From the NCBI GenBank assembly GCA_038230975.1, contig JBBRMF010000274.1, positions 1-6,897 on the forward strand: a stretch of DNA of 6,897 bases, given 5' to 3'. The notes beneath the pieces were generated by a model. It was not told the DNA's origin. It saw only the letters and a program-made list of their open reading frames with translations, and did no database searches. This document shows positions 1 through 5,550 of this stretch, one piece after another. Each line of letters starts with the position of its first letter. Position 1 is the first letter of the stretch. The translations under genes were made by a program, and so were the position numbers. This stretch comes from JANXVV01 sp038230975. Lineage in GTDB: Bacteria > Planctomycetota > Phycisphaerae > Tepidisphaerales > Tepidisphaeraceae.

Positions 1-1
1 A

Positions 2-1606
2 TACGAACGAGAACGCCGCGAAAAGCGCGAGAAAATTCGCGAACTGGGCCTTGATCCCTACGGCCAGCGCACCGAAGGCGTGCAGCCATTGAAACAGATC
101 AAGGAACTCTACACCGCTGAAATGGGCCACGATGCCGGCCCGGTGGTTAAGGGTGCTGGCCGCGTCATGCTGCGGCGGCCCTTCGGTAAGCTCACTTTCA
201 TCACCTTGCGCGATGAAAGCGGCGATTTGCAGATCGCACTCGACAAAAAGCGCCTCAGCGAAACAAGCTGGGCGGTTGAAGGGCTCGTCGACCTCGGCGA
301 TCTTCTGCTCGTTGAAGGCCCGCTTGGCGTGACGAAAAAAGGCGAAGTCACGATCTGGGCCACCAGCGTGTCGGTCGCGTCCAAAGCACTGCTTCCACCG
401 CCCGCCAAATGGGAAGGTTTGAGCGATGTCGAACTGCGCTATCGCCAGCGGTACGTCGATCTGTGGGCCAACCCGGATGTCATGCGCGTGCTGAAGTTGC
501 GCATGCAGATCGTCCAGGAAATCCGCCAGTTCATGGCCGATCGCGGGTTTCTGGAAGTCGAAACACCCATGATGCAACCCCTGGCCGGCGGGGCAGCCGC
601 CAAACCATTCAAGACCCACCACAACGCGCTCGATATCCCGCTCTTCCTCCGCATCGCCCCGGAACTTTATCTCAAGCGATTGCTCGTCGGCGGGTTCAAT
701 AAGGTCTTTGAACTCAATCGCAACTTCCGCAATGAGGGGATTAGCCCGCGGCATAATCCTGAGTTCACGATGCTTGAGGCGTATGAGGCATTCGGCTCGT
801 GGGAGACGATGGCGGAGCTTGTCGAGAGCATGATCTGTACGGTGGCGATGAAGTTGTTCGGGACGTTGAAGATTGTTCACCACAAAGGCACGAAGGACAC
901 GAAAACGATTAACTTGGAGGGAGATGTGTCCAAGCCTTTGGGACAGCGCTGGCGGAGAGTTCGGATAGTGAACATTGTTGAAGAGAAGACATCTTGGAAA
1001 TTCGATAAGCGGTCGCTCGCCGACCACAGCGAATCTATTGTCGCTGAAATTAAAGCACAATTCGGATGGCGAGCGATTGGAACTTTGCGGCATCTTGAAA
1101 CTGAAACGGCTAGCGCGCTCCTCTCGCAAGCTGCTCCTGATAGACGCGAATATGCAACTCTAATGGGCGAAAACGAGTTCAGTCGATTGATAAGCCTTAC
1201 GCCGCCAGAGCAATTGCAAGTGGTTTACGAAAAGCTTGTCGAGCCGTTGCTGGACAACCCCACCTTCGTCACCCATATTCCCTCCGTCATCATCCCCCTG
1301 GCGAAGAAAAACAAAGATGACCCCTACTTCGCCGACGTGTACGAACTGGCCATCAACGGCCAGGAAATTTCCCCCGGCTACACTGAACTAAACGACCCGG
1401 ACGTTCAAGCCGCCAACTTCGCCCATCAGGTTGGTGACAAGGAAGAACAGCAGAAGGTCGACGAGGATTTCCTCACGGCCCTCCAATACGGCATGCCTCC
1501 AGCCGGAGGCTTGGGGTTGGGGATCGATCGGTTGGTCATGATGCTAACCGGCGCCGAAAGCATTCGCGATGTGATCTTGTTTCCGCTGATGAAACCGCAG
1601 GGGTGA
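2..1606 (+). CDS. lysS: Lysyl-tRNA synthetase, class II (5' end outside window)
   Basis: Cytoplasmic enzyme that activates lysine with ATP and charges tRNA-Lys. The frame is open from base 2, and the residues before the internal GTG at 80 (…KIRELGLDPYG) match the usual LysS N-terminus, so the true start lies upstream; 534 residues are visible. An N-terminal OB-fold anticodon-binding domain (about residues 40–125, with GRVMLRRPFGKLTF) precedes the class II catalytic core. Seen in the core: motif 1 region FLEVETPMM, RIAPELYLKR, motif 2 FRNEGISPRHNPEFT (from residue 242), lysine-site MLEAY, and motif 3 GLGLGIDRL (residues 503–511). Oddities: a repeat-like peptide HHKGTKDTK near residue 293, a poorly conserved stretch of about 75 residues before KLVEPLL (about 40 more than E. 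coli), and EISPGYTELND where E. coli has EIGNGFSELND. The reading frame is intact. The presence of the OB domain argues against EpmA/GenX. Confidence 0.96.
   Translation, partial: YERERREKREKIRELGLDPYGQRTEGVQPLKQIKELYTAEMGHDAGPVVKGAGRVMLRRPFGKLTFITLRDESGDLQIALDKKRLSETSWAVEGLVDLGDLLLVEGPLGVTKKGEVTIWATSVSVASKALLPPPAKWEGLSDVELRYRQRYVDLWANPDVMRVLKLRMQIVQEIRQFMADRGFLEVETPMMQPLAGGAAAKPFKTHHNALDIPLFLRIAPELYLKRLLVGGFNKVFELNRNFRNEGISPRHNPEFTMLEAYEAFGSWETMAELVESMICTVAMKLFGTLKIVHHKGTKDTKTINLEGDVSKPLGQRWRRVRIVNIVEEKTSWKFDKRSLADHSESIVAEIKAQFGWRAIGTLRHLETETASALLSQAAPDRREYATLMGENEFSRLISLTPPEQLQVVYEKLVEPLLDNPTFVTHIPSVIIPLAKKNKDDPYFADVYELAINGQEISPGYTELNDPDVQAANFAHQVGDKEEQQKVDEDFLTALQYGMPPAGGLGLGIDRLVMMLTGAESIRDVILFPLMKPQG
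875..907 (+). repeat. Interspersed-repeat-like insert inside lysS
   Basis: The stretch contains CACAAAGGCACGAAGGACAC and reads in frame as HHKGTKDTKT. It has an internal near-repeat of the unit 'CACRAAGG'. I recognise this wording from abundant intergenic repeats and spurious 'HKGTKDTK' peptides in Planctomycetota and Verrucomicrobiota; that is memory, not a search. Compared with E. coli LysS (…EVTYGDVTLDFG…), it falls at the turn of a β-hairpin between motifs 2 and 3 and adds about 10 residues without breaking the frame. Where the repeat begins and ends is approximate. Confidence 0.5.
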
Positions 1607-1615
1607 AGCACGAAA

Positions 1616-1622
1616 GAGAGGA
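1616..1622 (+). promoter_or_regulatory. Ribosome-binding site of the small ORF
   Basis: GAGAGGA lies 5 bases before the ATG at 1628 and only 10 bases after the lysS stop codon. It is the main support for translation of the 56-residue ORF, and the closeness to lysS suggests co-transcription. Confidence 0.6.
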
Positions 1623-1627
1623 TTAAA

Positions 1628-1798
1628 ATGAAAAACACAACCAAAAAGGCGAAGGTCTCTTCCAGCATGCCTGCTGCAAAACCAGGCAAAACGATTGCGG
1701 TTACTTTGCATTTGGATCCGAAATTAATCGCTCAGACCGAAGCGTTCGCCGCAGCGCACAACTTTACCCTATCAGAGCTGATTACCCTGATCCTCTGA
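1628..1798 (+). CDS. Small ribbon-helix-helix-like protein (56 aa)
   Basis: A 56-residue ORF starting at ATG 1628, 21 bases after lysS, with a good Shine-Dalgarno sequence. The first 20 residues are basic and low in complexity (MKNTTKKAKVSSS…). They are followed by KTIAVTLHLDPKLI, a β-strand with the alternating pattern of CopG/Arc/MetJ-type ribbon-helix-helix (RHH) DNA-binding proteins, then helix A (AQTEAFAAAHNF) and a T-L-S-E-L-I helix-B start, like the family's 'S-x-S-E-L-I-R' pattern. The protein ends only three residues after LSELI (TLIL), so helix B is short compared with typical RHH proteins, which continue with REAL-type residues. It may be a truncated or minimal member. RHH proteins act as dimers, commonly as antitoxins or autorepressors; no partner toxin is visible next to it. 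Specific function unknown; the family assignment is from pattern only. Confidence 0.6.
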   Translation: MKNTTKKAKVSSSMPAAKPGKTIAVTLHLDPKLIAQTEAFAAAHNFTLSELITLIL

Positions 1799-1962
1799 GC
1801 AGCAATGGCAACGGTCCGTTGATCGCGTGTTTACAAATCGACCGAACGGGCCGTGCGAGGCTTATGACTGGTTCACAGACGGTTCGCCAACGAAAGGCCC
1901 GCATCAATCTCTTACGCTACACTGGTATCCTGCAGCGCATCGCGCGTTTGCGGTACATCGTG

Positions 1963-1991
1963 TTGGCTGATGTAATGCAAGCGGATGTAAA
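1963..1991 (+). promoter_or_regulatory. Possible sigma-70-like promoter for the permease operon
   Basis: TTGGCT (1963–1968), a 17-base spacer and TGTAAA (1986–1991) resemble −35 and −10 boxes with ideal spacing but imperfect sequences. Transcription would start near 1998, about 40 bases before the permease ATG. Such matches arise by chance, so this is a weak call. Confidence 0.2.
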
Positions 1992-1998
1992 AGATTCC

Positions 1999-2014
1999 GT
2001 CCGCCAAAGCGGAC
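1999..2014 (+). promoter_or_regulatory. Short hairpin in the permease leader
   Basis: GTCCGC-CAAA-GCGGAC is a perfect 6-bp stem with a 4-base loop ending 25 bases before the ATG at 2040. No T-run follows, so it is not an intrinsic terminator. It would lie at the 5' end of a transcript from the putative promoter just upstream and could be an mRNA-stabilising structure, an operator, or chance. Confidence 0.25.
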
Positions 2015-2039
2015 CCTACGAAGAGACACAAAAGTACGC

Positions 2040-3740
2040 ATGTATAAAACTCTCCTCATCCTTCGCTACCTCCGCAAACGCCGTATCGCCTGGGTTTCGC
2101 TCATTGCCGTCACGCTCTGCACGGCGCTGATGCTCGTCGTCATCAGCGTCATGGGCGGATGGTTGCGCATGTTCCGCCTATCGTTCCACGGCTTAAGCGG
2201 TGATGTATTGGTCCAGTCGACTTCGATGAGTGGATTCCCAAATTACGATGAGATGGTTCAGGCGATCGAGGCGTTGCCGGCGGTGGGGGTAGGGAATGCG
2301 GTGCCGGTGATCAAGACATTTGGATTGATCAATTTGAACAACAGCATCACCGAAGGCGTGCAGGTACTCGGCTATCCGGTGGAGAAAATCGGGAATGTAA
2401 ATGAATGGCCGCAGTCACTCTATCGCCAGCATGTGGCGCGCGAGGAGGCGGTGGAAAAACTGGCGGATACGAAGCTCAAGTTGACGGCGGAAGAAAAAGC
2501 TTACTACCAGAAGCTTTCGTCAAACAAAGCACCGCCGTCATTTGATCTCGTGCCGGATGCAAGCCGGAGGGTCGATAAACTCCCGGACGGTGTCGTTTTT
2601 CCGGAGCTTCTAAAGGCGAAGATCACTTACCTTCCAAATGAGAATCTTCTCATGTGGCATGGAGAAATGAGCGAGGACGAGCGGAATCAGCTTTTGGTTT
2701 TATCCAATGATCCAGGATATCACGCAGACATTTTCGCGCTGTTTAAGGCCAGCGATTTTCGGCGAGTGGTGCCCAATGTGCGCGGACGCGATCCCGGAAC
2801 CTGGCCGGGGATTATTCTCGGAGAAGGCGTTGCGCTTATCCATAAGAATAAGGAGGGCAAGCTATCCGGGCGCATCCCGGAATTGACGCGCGTACCCGTG
2901 ACCTTAACCGTGCTGGGCATCCCGCCAGACGGCCGGGCAGACATGACCGCGCCACCTCCGGCGCGACCTTATTGGGTCGTCGATGACAGCCGCACGAAGG
3001 TGTATCAGTATGATTCACAGACGGTCTATGTGCCGTTCGATAAGCTGCAGGAAGATTTGGGGATGACCGCACAGAAGGCGGAAGATGGAACCGTACTTTA
3101 CGGCCCGCGCGCCAGCGAAATTGATATCCGCATCAAGCCCGGTTTTGATCTGAACAAAACCCGCGACGAAATCGAAAAAGCCTGCGATGCGGTCGTTCAA
3201 ACAAAATTCCGAAGTGGCACACTCGGTTCGTTTGGTGGATACGCCGTGCAAACCTGGGAGGAAAGCAACCGAGTCTGGCTGCACGCGATTGAAAACGAAA
3301 AAGTGCTGGTGATGTTTCTCTTTGGCCTCATCAGCATCGTAGCGGTGTTTTTGATCTTCTGCATTTTCTACATGATCGTCGTGGAAAAAACGCGTGACAT
3401 CGGCATCATCAAAAGTGTTGGCGCAACCAGTAGCGGCGTGGCGGGAATCTTCCTGGGTTACGGCTTGGCGATTGGCATCGTCGGTGCCGGGGCGGGATTG
3501 CTGTTGGCTTACCTGATTGTCCATCACATCAACGAGTTGCACTCGTGGCTCGGTCGGGCTTTCAAAGTGGTGATCTGGGATCCACAGGTCTACGCGTTCG
3601 ACACGATCCCCAATACGATGGATGCCAAAGAGGTGACCGTGATCGTCATCGTCGCGATTTTGTCCGCAGTGCTCGGCGCATTATTGCCGGCCATCCGGGC
3701 GGCGCGGTTGCACCCGGTGGAAGCCCTGCGATGGGAATGA
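2040..3740 (+). CDS. LolC/LolE-family ABC transporter permease
   Basis: Inner-membrane subunit of a type VII (MacB/LolCDE-fold) ABC transporter, probably moving lipoproteins out of the inner membrane or driving periplasmic work by mechanotransmission. At 566 residues it is longer than the about 400 of E. coli LolC/LolE. TM1 is at about residues 17–43 after a short positive N-terminus (MYKTLLILRYLRKRRI). A MacB-like periplasmic core follows (GDVLVQS, NSITEGVQVLGY, IILGEGVAL). The C-terminal FtsX domain has TM2 at 422–447, the coupling motif VEKTRDIGIIKSVGAT, TM3 at 466–494, TM4 at 532–552, and the end ARLHPVEALRWE typical of the family. About 135 residues (122–257), charged and partly helical, are inserted in the periplasmic core. 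The start at ATG 2040 gives a standard N-terminus; the ribosome-binding site (GAAGAGA, well upstream) is weak. The stop overlaps the ATPase start. LolC and LolE cannot be told apart, and MacB-type substrates remain possible. Confidence 0.88.
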   Translation: MYKTLLILRYLRKRRIAWVSLIAVTLCTALMLVVISVMGGWLRMFRLSFHGLSGDVLVQSTSMSGFPNYDEMVQAIEALPAVGVGNAVPVIKTFGLINLNNSITEGVQVLGYPVEKIGNVNEWPQSLYRQHVAREEAVEKLADTKLKLTAEEKAYYQKLSSNKAPPSFDLVPDASRRVDKLPDGVVFPELLKAKITYLPNENLLMWHGEMSEDERNQLLVLSNDPGYHADIFALFKASDFRRVVPNVRGRDPGTWPGIILGEGVALIHKNKEGKLSGRIPELTRVPVTLTVLGIPPDGRADMTAPPPARPYWVVDDSRTKVYQYDSQTVYVPFDKLQEDLGMTAQKAEDGTVLYGPRASEIDIRIKPGFDLNKTRDEIEKACDAVVQTKFRSGTLGSFGGYAVQTWEESNRVWLHAIENEKVLVMFLFGLISIVAVFLIFCIFYMIVVEKTRDIGIIKSVGATSSGVAGIFLGYGLAIGIVGAGAGLLLAYLIVHHINELHSWLGRAFKVVIWDPQVYAFDTIPNTMDAKEVTVIVIVAILSAVLGALLPAIRAARLHPVEALRWE

Positions 3741-4513
3741 GCAATTCAAACATGCAAGACACATTGACCCATCGCGAAACCCCCGTGCGAAAGCCGATTT
3801 CTTCGGAAATTATTCTGCGCGCTCAAGGTCTGCGGCGATTATTCCGTATGGGGGATAGCTCCGTCGAAGTGCTGAAAGGCGTCGACATGGCGATCCGCCG
3901 TGGAGAATTTATCGCCATTGAAGGACGTTCCGGTTCGGGTAAAAGCACGTTGCTGCATATACTGGGCGCGCTCGATGCGCCGGATGCGGGCGAGGTTGAA
4001 TTTGAAGGCAGGAAATTCGACGTCCTCGGTCGAAGCAATTTGCGAAACGCGCAGTTTGGGTTCGTGTTTCAGTTCTATCATTTGCTACCGGAATTGAACG
4101 TCCTTGAAAATACGCTGCTGGCCCCGATGATCGCCAGATCTTGGTTGACGTTTCGTTCGCAGAAGAAGGAGTTGACCGGCCGTGCCGTCGCGGTTTTGGA
4201 ATCGCTCGGAATGTCGCATCGCTTGAAGCACAAGCCATCGCAATTGAGCGGCGGCGAGCGACAGCGGGTGGCCATCGCCCGCGCCCTGATGAACTCGCCC
4301 AAAGTGCTGTTCGCCGATGAACCGACCGGGAACCTCGATGCCGAAACCGGCGTTCAGATCATGGGCGTTTTGGAAAAGTTGCATCGCGATGAAGGACAAA
4401 CCATCGTCATGGTTACCCACGATCGCGCCCTGGCAAGAACCGCGGACCGCATATTGGTCTTAAAAGAAGGTCGGTTGCAAAAAGCCGAAGAAACCGCAGA
4501 AAAAGCGTCGTAA
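3737..4513 (+). CDS. lolD: ABC transporter ATP-binding protein, LolD/MacB type
   Basis: Cytoplasmic ATPase of 258 residues that should power the permease encoded just upstream. All nucleotide-binding motifs are present: Walker A GRSGSGKST (63–71), Q-loop FVFQFYHLLPEL (Q112), signature LSGGERQRVAIARAL (from 170), Walker B VLFADEP (190–196), D-loop GNLDAET, and H-loop VTHD (H228). FQFYHLLPEL and ADEPTGNLD are typical of the LolD/MacB/FtsE group. The start at 3737 forms an ATGA overlap with the permease stop, implying translational coupling. An in-frame ATG at 3731 is the alternative and has GGTGG 10 bases upstream; ATG 3752 is also possible. The first 25 or so residues before EIILRAQGLRRLF are a non-conserved extension. 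The C-terminus (EETAEKAS) is charged and ends just past the core domain. FtsE is less likely given the neighbour. Confidence 0.9.
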   Translation: MSNSNMQDTLTHRETPVRKPISSEIILRAQGLRRLFRMGDSSVEVLKGVDMAIRRGEFIAIEGRSGSGKSTLLHILGALDAPDAGEVEFEGRKFDVLGRSNLRNAQFGFVFQFYHLLPELNVLENTLLAPMIARSWLTFRSQKKELTGRAVAVLESLGMSHRLKHKPSQLSGGERQRVAIARALMNSPKVLFADEPTGNLDAETGVQIMGVLEKLHRDEGQTIVMVTHDRALARTADRILVLKEGRLQKAEETAEKAS

Positions 4514-4521
4514 ATAAGCGG

Positions 4522-4543
4522 CATGGTCACCTTAGTGACCATG
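4522..4543 (+). repeat. Perfect palindromic hairpin upstream of ilvE
   Basis: CATGGTCAC, loop CTTA, GTGACCATG: a perfect 9-bp stem, extendable by one G·U pair. It lies 8 bases after the ATPase stop and 27 bases before the ilvE ATG. No T-run follows, so it is not a classical terminator. It may be a REP-like interspersed repeat, a transcript 3'-end stabiliser or an operator. Its left edge, GGCATGG, is the same seven bases as at the left edge of the large repeat after ilvE. Confidence 0.55.
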
Positions 4544-4557
4544 TGATTGTATGATAT

Positions 4558-4563
4558 GAAGGA
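4558..4563 (+). promoter_or_regulatory. Ribosome-binding site deciding the ilvE start
   Basis: GAAGGA ends 7 bases before the ATG at 4571. This supports that ATG over the in-frame upstream starts TTG 4547 and ATG 4556, the latter overlapping the site itself. Confidence 0.7.
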
Positions 4564-4570
4564 ATCCCGA

Positions 4571-5446
4571 ATGTCGTCGAATACGTCACTCAAAATCTGG
4601 ATCAATGGGGAATTGCTCAATCAGGCCGACGCGAAGGTCAGCGTCTACGATCACGGTCTGCTCTACGGTGACGGTGTCTTCGAAGGCATTCGGCTCTACA
4701 ACGGTCAAATTTTTGAACCCAAGGCCCACATCGCCCGACTGTACAATTCCGCGAAAGCGATTCGGCTGACGATTCCGATGACGTCGGAAGAACTGATCGC
4801 CGCGATCGAATTGACGGCCCGCGCCAACCACTTCACCGACTGCTACGTGCGAGCCGTTGTCACGCGCGGCGTGGGATACCTTGGCCTGAATCCGGCGAAA
4901 TGCTCAAAGCCGACGGTGTTTATCATCACTGATCTGATGGAGATGTATCCGAAAGAAACGTATCAAAACGGAATGGCGATCATCACCGCCTCCGTCATTC
5001 GCAATCACCCCAATGCGCTCAGCCCGCGCATCAAGAGCCTGAACTACCTGAACAATATCCTGGCCAAAATTGAAGCGGTGGATGCCGGCGTGCCCGAGGC
5101 GCTCTTGTTGAATGCGGATGGGAATGTCGCCGAATGTACGGCCGACAACATCTTTATGGTTAAAGACGGTTTGGTCATCACACCGACGACCACCGATGGC
5201 ATCCTCGAAGGCATCACTCGCGGTGCAATCATCCAACTTTGCGGCAAGTTGCAGATCCCCTGTGTTGAGAAAACGATCCAGCGCTACGATCTGTACATCG
5301 CCGATGAGTGCTTCCTGACGGGAACGGGCGCGGAAGTAATTGCCGTCACAAAAATCGATGGCCGACAGATCGGCAGCGGGAAACCCGGGCCGATCACCGG
5401 TCGCCTGCTGGAAGCGTTTCATAAACATGTGCGCGGAGAAAAGTAG
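4571..5446 (+). CDS. ilvE: Branched-chain amino acid aminotransferase (class IV)
   Basis: Cytoplasmic PLP enzyme that transfers an amino group between glutamate and the 2-oxo acids of leucine, isoleucine and valine, the last step of their synthesis. At 291 residues it fits the short bacterial IlvE group. It starts with KIWINGELL, followed by the fold-type IV signature YGDGVFEGIR (32–41). The PLP-binding lysine is K155 in RIKSLNYLNNILAK; E188 in NVAECTADN contacts the pyridine nitrogen; LEGITRG and TGTGAEV (250–256) bind the cofactor phosphate. FEGIR and KSLNYLNN favour a branched-chain aminotransferase over D-alanine aminotransferase (usually YEVIR) or aminodeoxychorismate lyase. The start was chosen for the GAAGGA site. 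It lies between two palindromic repeats; no other ilv or leu gene is in view, so it is probably not part of a branched-chain operon. Confidence 0.93.
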   Translation: MSSNTSLKIWINGELLNQADAKVSVYDHGLLYGDGVFEGIRLYNGQIFEPKAHIARLYNSAKAIRLTIPMTSEELIAAIELTARANHFTDCYVRAVVTRGVGYLGLNPAKCSKPTVFIITDLMEMYPKETYQNGMAIITASVIRNHPNALSPRIKSLNYLNNILAKIEAVDAGVPEALLLNADGNVAECTADNIFMVKDGLVITPTTTDGILEGITRGAIIQLCGKLQIPCVEKTIQRYDLYIADECFLTGTGAEVIAVTKIDGRQIGSGKPGPITGRLLEAFHKHVRGEK

Positions 5447-5453
5447 AATAGCA

Positions 5454-5518
5454 GTGGCATGGGCGTCTTGCCCGTGCTTTGGTTTTATAAAAAAGCACGG
5501 GCGAGACGCCCATGCCAC
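5454..5518. repeat. Long inverted repeat, REP-doublet-like
   Basis: Two 27-base arms (5454–5480 and 5492–5518) are reverse complements with one mismatch, which becomes a G·U pair in RNA, around an 11-base A/T-rich loop. Each arm is itself an imperfect hairpin: GCATGGGC…GCCCGTGC on the left and GCACGGGC…GCCCATGC on the right. Two inverted hairpins make the layout of a REP doublet (REPIN). The wording GGCATGGGCGTC is one I associate with very abundant intergenic repeats in Planctomycetota and Verrucomicrobiota. It begins 7 bases after the ilvE stop and could protect or separate the ilvE transcript. No T-run follows on the + strand. Confidence 0.8.
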
Positions 5519-5536
5519 CTATTTCGCAAGTTCGTC

Positions 5537-5540
5537 AGGA
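5537..5540 (+). promoter_or_regulatory. Ribosome-binding site deciding the hisD start
   Basis: AGGA ends 10 bases before ATG 5551. The other in-frame ATG, at 5512, lies inside the right arm of the inverted repeat and would be sequestered in a hairpin in the mRNA, so 5551 is preferred. Confidence 0.5.
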
Positions 5541-5550
5541 ATCGAAAGAC

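Larger units (their letters stand above)
1799..2039. other. Intergenic gap between small ORF and permease
   Basis: This 241-base stretch has no convincing gene. A reading frame from TTG 1819 runs through it, but it has no good ribosome-binding site, shows no recognisable domain, and continues 91 bases into the permease in another frame. The stretch holds a weak promoter-like pair and a short hairpin just before the permease gene, and so is the likeliest place for a promoter serving the transporter genes. Confidence 0.5.

Noticed and set aside
1495..1510. GCCTCC-AGCC-GGAGGC inverted repeat
   Set aside because: It lies within codons for the conserved PPAGGLGLG motif of lysS and is best explained by coding constraint.
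1426..1689. Reverse-strand frame with a hydrophobic, membrane-like stretch
   Set aside because: It is antisense to the lysS 3' end and the lysine-rich start of the small ORF; lysine codons read backwards give Phe and Leu, which explains the hydrophobicity.
1819..2130. 103-codon frame from TTG 1819 through the gap into the permease
   Set aside because: No ribosome-binding site, no recognisable domain, and its last 91 bases overlap the well-supported permease start in another frame.
3015..3542. 175-codon reverse-strand frame
   Set aside because: Antisense shadow of the FtsX-domain part of the permease; biased composition, no family resemblance.
4550..4555. TATGAT as a −10 box for ilvE
   Set aside because: No −35 match at a proper distance (the 17-base-spaced hexamer is TCACCT), and transcription would begin at or after the ribosome-binding site.
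4904..5518. 204-codon reverse-strand frame beginning MAWASRPC
   Set aside because: Its start is only the palindromic repeat translated, and the rest is antisense to ilvE.
5454..5518. Intrinsic terminator between ilvE and hisD
   Set aside because: The stem is very long and the bases after it on the + strand (CTATTTCGC) lack a T-run; the nested double-hairpin layout fits a REP doublet better.
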